Of a stretch of 64,000 bases of DNA, positions 30,939-41,093 are shown piece after piece (position 1 is the stretch's first letter; each line of letters begins with the position of its first letter). This DNA is from Clostridiales bacterium (GTDB taxonomy: Bacteria > Bacillota > Clostridia > Lachnospirales > WQUN01): positions 1 through 64,000 of the forward strand of contig JAISWZ010000649.1 of NCBI GenBank assembly GCA_031270945.1, read 5' to 3'. The translations under genes and the position numbers were made by a program. The notes beneath the pieces are model-generated. The model was not told the DNA's origin. It was given only the letters and a program-made list of their open reading frames with translations, and searched no databases.

Positions 30939-32438
30939 TTAGTTCCCCTCAGTCTGGGGAACAGGCTGGTTCAGCACCCCAAGCGCCGGAGGCGCTTGGG
31001 CCTGAATTTCCTGCTCTGGCTCTTGGCGTTTCACTATAGCCTTGTTAAGCCACTTTCCGCGCTTGAACAGCACTGCGGTAGTAACCGCTCCCAAGACCCA
31101 TGCGGTGAGAAGCGAGACATAAAGCGTCTCTGGCCTTCCTACCGGGTATTCCGGGGATCTCGTAAGGTAAGCTAGAAGGTAAGCCAGCGGAGTCCTGATT
31201 ATGACTGTTGATATAAGGGAGATCCACATCGGTGACACAGTGTCTCCTGCGCCTCTCATGGATCCTGAAAGTATCTGGGTTACAGCAATGGCTATGTAGC
31301 CTACCGCGAGAATGCAAAGCATTATATAGCTTTGGTTTACAATCGCCTCAGTGCTTGTGAAAACCCCAGCCAGCTGCTTGCCAAATATAAGTATGCCTGT
31401 GACCATGGTGGCGGAAACTCCCACTCCCATAGCCAAGGCTGGCTTGGTTGAAGCCTTTACCCTGTCCATCCTTCCAGCGCCGACATTCTGTCCCACGAAC
31501 GTGGCTATTGCCATGCCAAACGTGAAGTTTGGCATCATCGCAAACCCGTCAACGCGCATGACAGCGGTTGAAGCCGCTATAATGGTAGTGCCGAAGCTGT
31601 TTGTCAGAGACTGCACAACGACATTCGCAAGCGAGAATATCATCTGGGTAAACGCCGCCGGAAGCCCAAGGCTGGCCAACTTTACGCATACATTCTTGTC
31701 TATCTTCAAATGCCTAAGGTGAAGGGTGCATGCCTCTTTCATGTTCAAGAGCCTGATTACGCAAAGGATGCTTGAGATCCACTGCGCTATGACAGTAGCC
31801 CAAGCAGCGCCAGCCACTCCCCAGCCTAGCCCTGCCACAAACCAAATATCAAGCACTGTGTTTATCACGCAAGTGATCACAAGAAAGACAAGGGGCATGA
31901 ACGCGTCGCCTATTCCTCGAAGAATGCCTGATATCATGTTATAGAACGATATGCCTGATATGCCTATGAATATGATGGTCATGTATTCCGCGCACATGAC
32001 GATTACATCGTCTGGCGTGTTCAAAAGCTTCAGGATCGGATTTATCGCTATAACGCCTATCGCCGTCATGAGCATGCTGGACAGGAACGTCAGGGTAAGC
32101 GAGCTTCCTATTGTCCTCGCAAGGGATTCCCTGTCTTTTGCCCCGAAGTACTGGGACACCATTATTCCAGCGCCAGTGGATATTCCCATGAACAGCACCA
32201 GAAGCAGCATCATAAGCGAAAAGCTCGAACCAACAGCGGCCAAGGCCGAATCTCCGACATACCGGCCTACCACAATGGCGTCAACAGTGTTGTAAAGCTG
32301 CTGAACCACGTTGCCTATCAAGAGTGGAACTGAAAATGACACAAGCTTGCGCCATATAACCCCTTCAGTCATGTCTTGAGCGGAAAAGAAAGATTTAAAG
32401 CTTGCCAAGCGCACTCCCCCCGAATCGCGGATCTGCAT
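30939..32438 (-). CDS. MATE family efflux transporter
   Basis: VPLLIGNVVQQLYNTVDAIVVGRYVGDSALAAVGSS and ~12 hydrophobic segments; start may be TTG near 32408. Confidence 0.95.
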   Translation of the reverse strand: MQIRDSGGVRLASFKSFFSAQDMTEGVIWRKLVSFSVPLLIGNVVQQLYNTVDAIVVGRYVGDSALAAVGSSFSLMMLLLVLFMGISTGAGIMVSQYFGAKDRESLARTIGSSLTLTFLSSMLMTAIGVIAINPILKLLNTPDDVIVMCAEYMTIIFIGISGISFYNMISGILRGIGDAFMPLVFLVITCVINTVLDIWFVAGLGWGVAGAAWATVIAQWISSILCVIRLLNMKEACTLHLRHLKIDKNVCVKLASLGLPAAFTQMIFSLANVVVQSLTNSFGTTIIAASTAVMRVDGFAMMPNFTFGMAIATFVGQNVGAGRMDRVKASTKPALAMGVGVSATMVTGILIFGKQLAGVFTSTEAIVNQSYIMLCILAVGYIAIAVTQILSGSMRGAGDTVSPMWISLISTVIIRTPLAYLLAYLTRSPEYPVGRPETLYVSLLTAWVLGAVTTAVLFKRGKWLNKAIVKRQEPEQEIQAQAPPALGVLNQPVPQTEGN

Positions 32439-32693
32439 CCCGCAGTCCGCCTTTTTTTCCGCTCACGCGAGTGAGCGGCGAGCTGCCCAAAGCGAATTTG
32501 ATGAAAACGTTTTACCAGCTTGATAATCGCTTAAAGCCAGGGTTGCCACGAATATGTCGCGAATCAACACGTTTTCACAAACCGACTCTTTGGGCATGCC
32601 CAAAGAGCATATCCATGCGGATACACTCAAAACCCTATCAAGTAGGGTTGATTTAAAGCCCTCTCTGATGAGAGGGCTTTATTTTAAAGTTAG

Positions 32694-32828
32694 GCGCATA
32701 TCCCAAAATTAATCTTAAGTTTGCTCGCAGAAGCCCGAGCAAACTAGTTTAAGCCTTCGCAGGATTTTGGCGATTTGCCCTTGGGCAAACGCTATCCGGT
32801 GCCACTTGCGGAATTTTGGAATATGCAC
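32694..32828. repeat. Hairpin repeat element with inserted modules
   Basis: GCGCATATCCCAAAATTAATC...GAATTTTGGAATATGCAC. Confidence 0.8.
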
Positions 32829-33201
32829 TAAAAGCAAAATCCGTACGCCGCGCCTTAACGGGCGCGGTTCGCGCCCAGCGCGGCTGCGCCGCGCTAATTC
32901 GCAATCCAAGCACTTTTGGAGTAGAATAGGCATAAACGAGTTATCGCTCGGAGAAGAATTCACATATGCTCGCTCGTGTCAGTGCAGTCAAAATGCGAAA
33001 TGAAAAGCAAACGCCATCGAGGGGCCCAAAAGTTGCGTCCCCATAGTTAACACTATTAGTTTAACAGATTGGGATTGAAAATGCAAGAATTGATTGCGTC
33101 ATGTGAGACGCCAAATTGCTCTGTTTCTAACGCGTTTAAACCGAACGCGCGTCGATGCCAATAATTAACATCTTAATTCGGTTCTAAAAGGAGGGTGTCA
33201 T

Positions 33202-33981
33202 ATTCAACCCATAAAAGCCGCAATCGGCAGCCAAGCGATCCTTGTCGCAAGCACAGGAACTGCAAACCCGGATCGCTGGGCGGAGTCCCTTGAACCCTTG
33301 GAAAACAGCATTTCAAGCGCCTTTCCTACTGTTGAAACAAGGCGGGCCTTCATATCTCAGCCCATAATAGACAAGCTATACCAGCGCCATGGGCTGAAAG
33401 TTCCAAGCGTCCCCCAGGCCCTGGATAGTCTTAAGGCTGACGGGTTCACGAGGGTTCTTGTTCAGCCAACCCTCATATCCAAAGGCTTTGAGCATGAGCA
33501 GGTAGCAAATGCAATAGCAAGCCGGAGCGAATCTCTTTTGATGGGGCTTTCTCTATTATCAGAAAGAGCCGATTATCTCGCTGTTTCCAAGATCCTAATT
33601 GCGGACTGCCCCTTCCAGCCAGAGACAGGATATGTATTCGTTGGGCACGGCTCCGCTAATTATGAGGGCCCTTGCGTTGGTCTGGCGCAGGCGCTCTCGC
33701 TTTTCTCTTCCTATATATACGTCGTCGCAATCAAGGGAAACCCGACCGTGGATGACGCAATCCGCCAGGCTAGCGCCTGCGGGATGAAAAAGATTGTTCT
33801 TAGGCCTTTTATGATCACAGCCGGAGAGCATGCCGCCAGCGACATGGGAGTTAAGTTGAAAACCCGGCTTGCCCAAGCCGGGTTTGATGTGGAGTGCGTA
33901 TTTAAAGGCATTGGGTCTATTCATGGGATACAGGAGATCTTTGTCCAGCATGCGGCAAAGGCGCTTGAGTTGTGCCCGTGA
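33202..33981 (+). CDS. Sirohydrochlorin cobaltochelatase-like (CbiK family)
   Basis: QAILVASTGTANPDRW...TRRAFISQPIIDKL...VLVQPTLISKGFEHE...GYVFVGHGSANYEG; in-frame extension to ATT 33202 after AAAGGAGG. Confidence 0.85.
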   Translation: MQPIKAAIGSQAILVASTGTANPDRWAESLEPLENSISSAFPTVETRRAFISQPIIDKLYQRHGLKVPSVPQALDSLKADGFTRVLVQPTLISKGFEHEQVANAIASRSESLLMGLSLLSERADYLAVSKILIADCPFQPETGYVFVGHGSANYEGPCVGLAQALSLFSSYIYVVAIKGNPTVDDAIRQASACGMKKIVLRPFMITAGEHAASDMGVKLKTRLAQAGFDVECVFKGIGSIHGIQEIFVQHAAKALELCP

Positions 33982-34170
33982 GATAAAAGAACTGCGCTTG
34001 GCTTTAAAAAGTTTATTAGAGTTATGCGAAATCAGCATGACCTACTTTCGGTTTGAGGCACCAACTTAAATATCGCAAGCATGCCTTGCCTCTGATCTCG
34101 AACCCGTCAGCAAAGCATTGTGTATATTTTTCTTGTTTACTGCTCCTTCAAATTTGTGAATATTTTAGCA

Positions 34171-34199
34171 TTGACATTGCATCGATTTTCGTTTATACT
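34171..34199 (+). promoter_or_regulatory. Consensus-like sigma70/sigmaA promoter
   Basis: TTGACA-17 bp-TATACT. Confidence 0.8.
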
Positions 34200-34205
34200 G
34201 GTATT

Positions 34206-34324
34206 CATGCATGATTACTATGTTATAAAGAGAAATGCTTCATCAACTAAAGCGCCATCAGGCGTAGCGCCCTTAACGACCGGACAACCGGAGTTTCTGT
34301 TTCTAACAGGGGCTTCGGTTTTTT
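34206..34324 (+). ncRNA. Candidate small RNA or attenuated leader
   Basis: Starts downstream of the TTGACA/TATACT promoter; ends at hairpin CCGGAGTTTCTG-TTTCTAA-CAGGGGCTTCGG plus TTTTTT. Confidence 0.5.
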
Positions 34325-34546
34325 GCGTTTCGCGCAATGATTGAGGGGCGGCCTTAAATTAATTGCATTCTTGGTTTTACGGCATTTTCGTAGTTCTCTT
34401 GTCACAATCCCTGAATTTACAAGCTTACGCACAAAATATCCTAATCAAACATGCCAACCCGGTTTCACGCGCAACCGCAGTTGCGTTTTTATATCGCAGG
34501 CTTTTAACCCATAAGAGCCAACAGACCTGAGAAAGAGGGTATTGTT

Positions 34547-36190
34547 ATGAAACGAAAAAGTCACATCGGCACAAAGATCATGGCGTTCTTGACGCTTGCG
34601 ATTATTCTTCTTGCAGGTTGCCAGGCGTCGCCAAGCGCCTCCGCGCCGCAAGCGAGCGCTGTTGCGCCTCAACCGAGCGCTAGCGCTTCTGAACCAAGCG
34701 TTGTTACTTCAAGCGCTCCTGAGACAAGTGCCCCTGAGGCAAGCGCTGGAGATCCTATCCAGGCGACAGAACCATCCAGCCAGGCTGGCCAAGGCGGGGA
34801 GCTGAAGGCATCGTACTCAACCGAGCCTACCACTTGGGATCCATACCTGAGCGAGGGGGCTGATGTCAGGAGCATTCTCTTCAACATTTATGAAGGGCTG
34901 GTCAAGCCCAGCTCAAATGGCGATCTGGTTCCTGCTGTTGCTGAATCATACGAGATCTCATCTGACGCTACGACTTACACTTTCACATTGAGAAAAGACG
35001 GGAAGTTTTCTGACGGAAGCGTTCTTGATTCAGCGGACGTGGTATATTCGCTGAACCGGGCAAAGGAGCTTGAGCTCTCTTCTGCTTTGAAGAGCGTAAG
35101 CGGGATCGAGGCTTCCGGGAGCAATCAAGTGGTGATAACATTATCCGAGCCAGACGTAGATTTTCTGCCTTACCTGACTCTGGCGATACTGCCCGAGGGG
35201 GTGGACCTGGCAAACGATCCGGTTGGAACGGGGCCATTCATTCTTGAGTCCTACGCGGCAGAGGAAGAGATTGTTCTAGGCCGGAACCCCTACTACTGGA
35301 ATGAGGGGCATCCTCACCTGGACAAAGTGACCCTTCGGAAAACGGCGAGCGTTGAGGCGACAGTTATGGCGCTTCAGGCCGGGACCATAGATATAGCCTC
35401 ATTGACTTTGGAAAACTACGGGTTGATAGACAAGACGAAGTTCAACTTCACAGAGCGGGGATCTGCCTCGGTTCAGCAATTGAACCTGAACAACATAAAA
35501 GAGCCGTTCACGGATCCCAAGGTAAGGCAGGCGATATCCTACGCCGTGAATGTCCAGGAGATAATAGACCTGGCTAACGGGGGGCTTGGAAGCAAGGCGG
35601 GAACTCCTGTCATACCAGGGCTTTCTGCGTATTACGACGAAACTTTGGAATCAAGCTATCCCACGGATATAGAAAAGGCTAAGAGTTTGCTTGCGGAGGC
35701 TGGGAAGGGCGAGGGTTTTGCCTTTGACATAACCGTTCCTTCGAACTACGCGGTGCACGTGAACACGGCGCAGATCATTTCGCAGCAATTGCAAAAGATA
35801 AACGTGACGGCGAACATCGTTCAGGTTGACTGGGCCACCTGGCTTAGCCAAGTGTACCAAGGCAGGGACTTTGAGGCCACGATCATATCCATTGACGGAT
35901 CTGTGCTATCCCCCGGGAGCTTCTTGAGCAGGTATGTGTCAACGTCCGGAAGCAACTTCTTCAACTATTCCAGCGAAACCTACGATACGCTGTACGCTGA
36001 GGCGCAAAAGGAGCTGGATCTGGCTAAGAGGGTATCGCTTTACAAGGATCTGCAAAAGCTCTTGTCGGCTGACGCCGCAAACGTCTACATTCAGGACATC
36101 AAGACCTACGTGGCGTTAAGCAATGTTTTTGAAGGCTACGAAGACTACCCGTTGTACGTCACTGATTTCTCCACCATCAAGCTAAAATGA
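34547..36190 (+). CDS. ABC transporter substrate-binding lipoprotein (peptide/nickel, SBP_bac_5)
   Basis: IILLAGCQ lipobox, Ala/Ser/Pro linker, GGELKASYSTEPTTWDPYLSEG...VAESYEIS. Confidence 0.95.
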   Translation: MKRKSHIGTKIMAFLTLAIILLAGCQASPSASAPQASAVAPQPSASASEPSVVTSSAPETSAPEASAGDPIQATEPSSQAGQGGELKASYSTEPTTWDPYLSEGADVRSILFNIYEGLVKPSSNGDLVPAVAESYEISSDATTYTFTLRKDGKFSDGSVLDSADVVYSLNRAKELELSSALKSVSGIEASGSNQVVITLSEPDVDFLPYLTLAILPEGVDLANDPVGTGPFILESYAAEEEIVLGRNPYYWNEGHPHLDKVTLRKTASVEATVMALQAGTIDIASLTLENYGLIDKTKFNFTERGSASVQQLNLNNIKEPFTDPKVRQAISYAVNVQEIIDLANGGLGSKAGTPVIPGLSAYYDETLESSYPTDIEKAKSLLAEAGKGEGFAFDITVPSNYAVHVNTAQIISQQLQKINVTANIVQVDWATWLSQVYQGRDFEATIISIDGSVLSPGSFLSRYVSTSGSNFFNYSSETYDTLYAEAQKELDLAKRVSLYKDLQKLLSADAANVYIQDIKTYVALSNVFEGYEDYPLYVTDFSTIKLK

Positions 36191-37143
36191 AAAAGGTGGC
36201 GATTTACGCTGCGAGGCGGCTGGCAACAGCCGCCTTCACGGTTTTATTGGTTTCTTTGCTGATATTTATAGCCTTCAACTTGGTTCCAGGCGATCCTGTC
36301 CGGCTGATCCTTGGCACTGAGGCGAGCGAGGAGAGAGTTGCCGCGCTGAGAGCCCTGCTGGGGCTGGACAAAAGCTTGCCCATGCAATACCTGGGCTGGA
36401 TATCCGGGATGCTTCACGGAGACTTCGGAACGTCAATCAAGTATCAGAGGCCTGTAGCTGAGCTTATAGGGCAGAGAGTGCCAGTCACTGTCACTTTGGC
36501 CGCGTTTTCCCTTGTCTTGGCCTTCGCTTTTGCCATACCCCTTGGGATACTTTCAGCGCGGAAAAAGGGATCTATTTCTGACAAGGCTATAAGCTTCGGA
36601 TCCATGCTATCCATATCCATCCCCGGGTTCTGCTTAGGGATATTCGTGATCTGGCTTTTCGGGTTGAAGCTGAGGCTTTTCATGCCTGGAGGATACGTCT
36701 CGTACAGGACAAATATTCCCGGTTACCTGAATTACATGCTTTTTCCCGCTATAGTCATGGCCCTTCCAAACGCCGCTGTGGCTCTCAACTACCTCAGATC
36801 CTCGATCCTGGAAGAGCTGAAGCGCAATTATGTAAAGACCGCCCTGAGCAAGGGGCATACGCTAAAAGGCGCCCTTTACAAGCATGTGCTGAAAAACGCG
36901 TTTGTTCCGCTCATATCCCTGGTTGGAATGATGGCGGCCAGCGCCTTTGGCGGCAGCATCATAATTGAGCAGGTCTTTGGCATACCCGGGATAGGCGCTC
37001 TTTTGATAGGCGCTATCACTTCCAGGGACTTCCCCATGGCTCAATCCATGGCCGCTTGCATCTCTGTGATAGTCGTAGGATCCAATTCTGCGGCCGACAT
37101 TGCGATACAGATCATTGATCCTAGGATAAAGCTTTATAAATAA
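36187..37143 (+). CDS. ABC peptide permease, DppB-like
   Basis: AARRLATAAFTVLLVSLLIFIAFNLVPGDPVRLILG; overlaps upstream stop by 4 nt. Confidence 0.94.
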   Translation: MKKVAIYAARRLATAAFTVLLVSLLIFIAFNLVPGDPVRLILGTEASEERVAALRALLGLDKSLPMQYLGWISGMLHGDFGTSIKYQRPVAELIGQRVPVTVTLAAFSLVLAFAFAIPLGILSARKKGSISDKAISFGSMLSISIPGFCLGIFVIWLFGLKLRLFMPGGYVSYRTNIPGYLNYMLFPAIVMALPNAAVALNYLRSSILEELKRNYVKTALSKGHTLKGALYKHVLKNAFVPLISLVGMMAASAFGGSIIIEQVFGIPGIGALLIGAITSRDFPMAQSMAACISVIVVGSNSAADIAIQIIDPRIKLYK

Positions 37144-37220
37144 AAAAATAAGAAATAAGAAAATTAAAAAAATATAAAAATAAAAAATAAAAAAATAATA
37201 AAAAAATAAAAAATAAAAAA
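37141..37220. repeat. A-rich low-complexity spacer
   Basis: Almost only A and T (AAAAAT runs) between two permease genes. Confidence 0.9.
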
Positions 37221-37236
37221 CAACCTGGAGGCTCTC

Positions 37237-38043
37237 ATGCGCCCCAAGGCTAACGGCAAGCTTAAAGTCGGCATCGCCATGACCGGGTTCATAGCCCTGC
37301 TCATGATTGCCAGCTTTTTCTACACCCCATATGATCCCTACGCCATGAGCATGGATCTAGCTGACAAGCTTCAGCTTCCCTCTTCCGCCCACTGGCTTGG
37401 AACCGACAACTTCGGCAGGGACATCCTCAGCCGGCTCATGGCCGGAATAAAGCACACAATGCTGACCGCAGCGAGCACAGTGGCAATAAGCCTGGCTATT
37501 GGGGTATTCTTGGGCTTTGTTGCTGGATACATAGGAAAGGCAGTGGATGAGGCAATAATGAGGCTAATGGATGCGATCAGCGCTTTTCCGGGAATACTCC
37601 TGGCGCTGGTTCTTGTGGCGGTTCTAAAGCAGGGCCCGCAAGCCATCATCCTGGCGCTGAGCATATTGTTTGTGCCAAGCTTCACCCGCATTTCCAGAGG
37701 CGGGCTTCTCCAGCTAAAAAGCGCGGACTTCGTAAAAAGCGCTGAAGTCTTCGGCGCTTCCAGGCTTCGCATCATCTTCTTTCACATGCTCCCAAACATC
37801 TATCCGACTCTTCTTTCCTCTATAGTCCTGGGCTTGAGCAGCGCTATCATGTCAGAGTCCAGCATGAGCTACCTGGGATTGGGGCTTCAGCCTCCCATTC
37901 CAAGCTGGGGCCGGATGCTGGGAGAGGCTCAGGCAGTGCTCCTTATAGCCCCCTGGTACGCCGCTGTCACAGGGCTTGCGATAGTTTTCTGCGTGATGGG
38001 ACTGAACCTTTTGGGCGAGGGGATAAGAGAGATGCTGCCTTAG
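37237..38043 (+). CDS. ABC peptide permease, DppC-like
   Basis: HWLGTDNFGRDILSRLMAGIKHTM signature. Confidence 0.95.
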   Translation: MRPKANGKLKVGIAMTGFIALLMIASFFYTPYDPYAMSMDLADKLQLPSSAHWLGTDNFGRDILSRLMAGIKHTMLTAASTVAISLAIGVFLGFVAGYIGKAVDEAIMRLMDAISAFPGILLALVLVAVLKQGPQAIILALSILFVPSFTRISRGGLLQLKSADFVKSAEVFGASRLRIIFFHMLPNIYPTLLSSIVLGLSSAIMSESSMSYLGLGLQPPIPSWGRMLGEAQAVLLIAPWYAAVTGLAIVFCVMGLNLLGEGIREMLP

Positions 38044-38140
38044 CGTATCCCAAAATTCCGAAATGGTGCCGAAAAAATCCTGGCGAATGCTTCAACGCCG
38101 GATTTTTTCGGCGCCTCGGATATAATTTTGGGATATGCTC
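38043..38140. repeat. Hairpin repeat element, type I inverted
   Basis: GCGTATCCCAAAATTCCGAAATGGTGCC...GATATAATTTTGGGATATGCTC; begins at the last base of the dppC-like stop codon. Confidence 0.85.
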
Positions 38141-38198
38141 TGAGCATATTCCTCTTAGTGCGAAACCAATACAAAAATCTCAAAATCCAGGAGTTGCC

Positions 38199-39197
38199 AT
38201 GAGTTCAAGCAAGCTTCTATGGGCTTCCAGCCTATCTATCGGAATAGACAGGGACGGCTCTTACTATCCCGCTGTGGACGGGATAGATTTTTACATAGGC
38301 AAGGGCGAAATCCTGGGGTTGGTTGGAGAAAGCGGATGCGGGAAAAGCATGACCGCGCTGGCTATAACCGGACTTTTGCCTGATGGAGTAGCAATCAAGA
38401 AAGGCAGCGTCTTGTTCGAAGGCGAAAACCTGATAGGCATGCCAGAAAAGGAGATGGCTAGGCTTCGCGGCCGCGCCATCTCCATGGTGTTCCAGGAGCC
38501 CATGAGCTCCTTGAACCCTTTGATGAAGATCGGGAAGCAGGTTTCAGAAGCGGTGCGGCTTCATGACCCAAAGCCAAAGCGGGAAGCGGAGAGGCTAGCT
38601 GAAGCGGTTCTGGGGAAAGTGGGGCTTCAAAACCCCAAAGTTCTCATGCAGTGCTATCCGCACCAGCTTTCTGGGGGCATGCAGCAGAGGGTCATGATAG
38701 CCATGGCCATCATATCAAACCCCAAGCTGATGATAGCTGACGAGCCCACAACGGCGCTTGACGTGACCATGCAGGCGCAGATCTTGGATCTGCTGAAATC
38801 CATAAACCAGGAGTACGGCATGGCAATGCTCTTTATCTCCCACGATCTGGGAGTTGTAAGCAGGTTTTGCGACCGCATGGCTGTCATGTACGCTGGGAAG
38901 ATAGTTGAAGAAGGGACTGTTTCCAACATATTTAAGCATCCTGTCCACGAATACACCAGGGGGTTATTGGAGTCGATACCCCGGGCTGACAGCCGAGGCA
39001 AGACGCTTGCAAGCGTGAAAGGCAGGGTTCCCAACATCTTTGAGAAGCGGATGCCATGCGCTTTCGCTCCAAGGTGCCAAAAAGTCCAAGACAGATGCCT
39101 GAAATGCGATCCGCCTAACATAGCCCTGAGCCAGAACCATACGGCAAGATGCATTCTGGCGGAGAATGAGAGCGAAATAAATTATGCCAGCATATGA
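38199..39197 (+). CDS. ABC ATPase, DppD/OppD-like
   Basis: GESGCGKSMTALAITGLLP, LSGGMQQRVMIAMA, ADEPTTALDVTMQAQ. Confidence 0.97.
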   Translation: MSSSKLLWASSLSIGIDRDGSYYPAVDGIDFYIGKGEILGLVGESGCGKSMTALAITGLLPDGVAIKKGSVLFEGENLIGMPEKEMARLRGRAISMVFQEPMSSLNPLMKIGKQVSEAVRLHDPKPKREAERLAEAVLGKVGLQNPKVLMQCYPHQLSGGMQQRVMIAMAIISNPKLMIADEPTTALDVTMQAQILDLLKSINQEYGMAMLFISHDLGVVSRFCDRMAVMYAGKIVEEGTVSNIFKHPVHEYTRGLLESIPRADSRGKTLASVKGRVPNIFEKRMPCAFAPRCQKVQDRCLKCDPPNIALSQNHTARCILAENESEINYASI

Positions 39198-40152
39198 GCC
39201 CCTTTTGGAAGCCAGGCATCTCACCAACTACTATGAGGGAATAGGCGGACTTTTTGGCGGCAAGGCGAAAAAGGCCCTTTCAGACGTATCCTTTGATATA
39301 GGAAAAGGTGAGGTGTTTGGCGTTGTCGGAGAAAGCGGATGCGGAAAGTCAACTCTTTGCAAAGCCATTCTTGGCCTGATAGAATATGAGGGCCAGATCC
39401 TTGTTGACGGAGAGCTATTGGGTTCCAGGTACACCAAAGCCCAAAGAGCCAAAGTCCAGATGGTTTTTCAGGATCCCAACGGCGCTCTCAATCCCAAGAA
39501 GCGGATTGGCTGGATAATGGAAGAGCCTTTGAGGATCCACAAGCTATACTCAAAGGTTGAGCGACTAAAGCGCATTGACTCCATGCTTGAGCTTATAGGC
39601 CTTGACTCCTCTTACAAAACCAGGTTTCCGTCTGAGCTGTCTGGAGGCCAAAAGCAGAGAGTGTGCATTGGCGCTTCCCTTATGCTAAACCCAGCCCTGC
39701 TTGTAGCAGACGAGCCGGTTTCCGCCCTGGACGTGTCAGCTGGTGCCCAAATCCTGAACCTTCTAAAAGACCTGCACCAAAGGCTTAGTCTTTCCATACT
39801 CCTTATCTCCCACAACCTGAACGTTGTCTACTACATGAGCGACCGCATAGCAGTAATGAGAGACGGGCAGATAGTGGAGCTTGGCAAGGCTGAGGACATT
39901 TACAACAGCGCAAAGCACTCCTACACGAAGGCTCTATTAGCCGCCATCCCTGACATTGCCCAAGAGCGGGCTGCGCCCGCTCTTGGGGCAGGCTTTGCAA
40001 GCCGGCCGGAGGCCGGCCCTGAAATCCGCGCTGAAGCTTGCCGTTATTGCAGCCTATGCCCTGACGCTTTGCCTATTTGCGCAAGCGAAAGCCCGGAGCT
40101 TAAGAGCGTTGGCCTGGACGAAACCCACTTGGTTAGGTGCCATAGAGCTTGA
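39184..40152 (+). CDS. ABC ATPase, DppF/OppF-like
   Basis: GESGCGKSTLCKAILGL, LSGGQKQRVCIGASL; overlaps the preceding gene. Confidence 0.97.
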   Translation: MPAYEPLLEARHLTNYYEGIGGLFGGKAKKALSDVSFDIGKGEVFGVVGESGCGKSTLCKAILGLIEYEGQILVDGELLGSRYTKAQRAKVQMVFQDPNGALNPKKRIGWIMEEPLRIHKLYSKVERLKRIDSMLELIGLDSSYKTRFPSELSGGQKQRVCIGASLMLNPALLVADEPVSALDVSAGAQILNLLKDLHQRLSLSILLISHNLNVVYYMSDRIAVMRDGQIVELGKAEDIYNSAKHSYTKALLAAIPDIAQERAAPALGAGFASRPEAGPEIRAEACRYCSLCPDALPICASESPELKSVGLDETHLVRCHRA

Positions 40153-40156
40153 TCTT

Positions 40157-40236
40157 GACTTTTAATTTAATTTATTTTATTTAAATTTATTTTTATTCTT
40201 GTTTTATTTTTATAATTTTTTTTATTTTCATTTCTC
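40157..40236. repeat. T-rich low-complexity spacer
   Basis: Almost only A and T (TTTTATT runs). Confidence 0.9.
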
Positions 40237-40255
40237 ACTTTAGGAGAGGGCCCTC

Positions 40256-41089
40256 ATGCCGCAGCTCATTGAGATAGAAAAGCTAGGAGAGAAGCTATAC
40301 AGGCTGGTGGACGTAGCCTCCAAATTTTATTTTCCAGTTCAATCATTTCTTGTAATAGGCGACAAGAAGGCCGCTCTTATAGACACTGGGCTTGGGATAG
40401 GTAACATCAGGGACGCTGTTGGGGAAGTCACTAGCCTTCCCGTCTCTGTCCTGCATACCCATGGGCATCTTGATCACATTGGCGGGGATCCTTTGTTTGA
40501 ATTAAACTATATAAGCCCATTGGAGCATGTGCCCAACCTGGCTGAGGCGGTTGAGCAATTTGAGACGAGAAAGCGCATGGCTGGGAGCTTTCCTAGCTCG
40601 GTGCCCATAAGCGATCTTACTTTCGTGGAGCCCGCTGAGGTCTCTTATCTGCCGGTCTTGGATCGCGATTTGTTCGACCTAGGCGGGATCACGCTTGAAG
40701 CCATAGCCATCCCAGGCCATACAGAAGGGTCTATCGCCTATGTTGACACAGACGGGGAGTTTGCCTTCACTGGAGACGGCATAGCCGACATTCATTGGTT
40801 TGACGACACCAACAAGTCGAGCTCGGTTGAGGAATTTAACGAGACGCTTTTGCGGTTCAAGGACAGATCGCACAACCCTGAGCGGATCTACGCCTCCCAT
40901 GTTCAGTCCCACTTTGGAAGCGACATGATACTGGATCTGATCGCGGCCGCGCAGAGAATACTTTGCGGATCTGATGATCCAATCGTGAACTCGGACTACC
41001 TTTTCCTAAAGCACGGGCCGCTTCATGGCAGCCGAGCGGGGCATGCCAGGATCTTCTACAGGCCGGAAAGCATTTGGCGAAAGGGGTGA
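40256..41089 (+). CDS. MBL-fold metallo-hydrolase
   Basis: VLHTHGHLDHIGG (HxHxDH), IPGHTEGS, FTGDGI. Confidence 0.93.
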   Translation: MPQLIEIEKLGEKLYRLVDVASKFYFPVQSFLVIGDKKAALIDTGLGIGNIRDAVGEVTSLPVSVLHTHGHLDHIGGDPLFELNYISPLEHVPNLAEAVEQFETRKRMAGSFPSSVPISDLTFVEPAEVSYLPVLDRDLFDLGGITLEAIAIPGHTEGSIAYVDTDGEFAFTGDGIADIHWFDDTNKSSSVEEFNETLLRFKDRSHNPERIYASHVQSHFGSDMILDLIAAAQRILCGSDDPIVNSDYLFLKHGPLHGSRAGHARIFYRPESIWRKG

Positions 41090-41093
41090 AGTG

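Noticed and set aside
33040-33201. Cobalamin riboswitch upstream of the CbiK-like gene
   Set aside because: No recognisable B12-box or conserved core.
16711-38140. CRISPR array from recurrent GAGCATATCCCAAAATT sequences
   Set aside because: Repeats are inverted ends of dispersed elements, irregularly spaced, with no spacer series and no cas genes.
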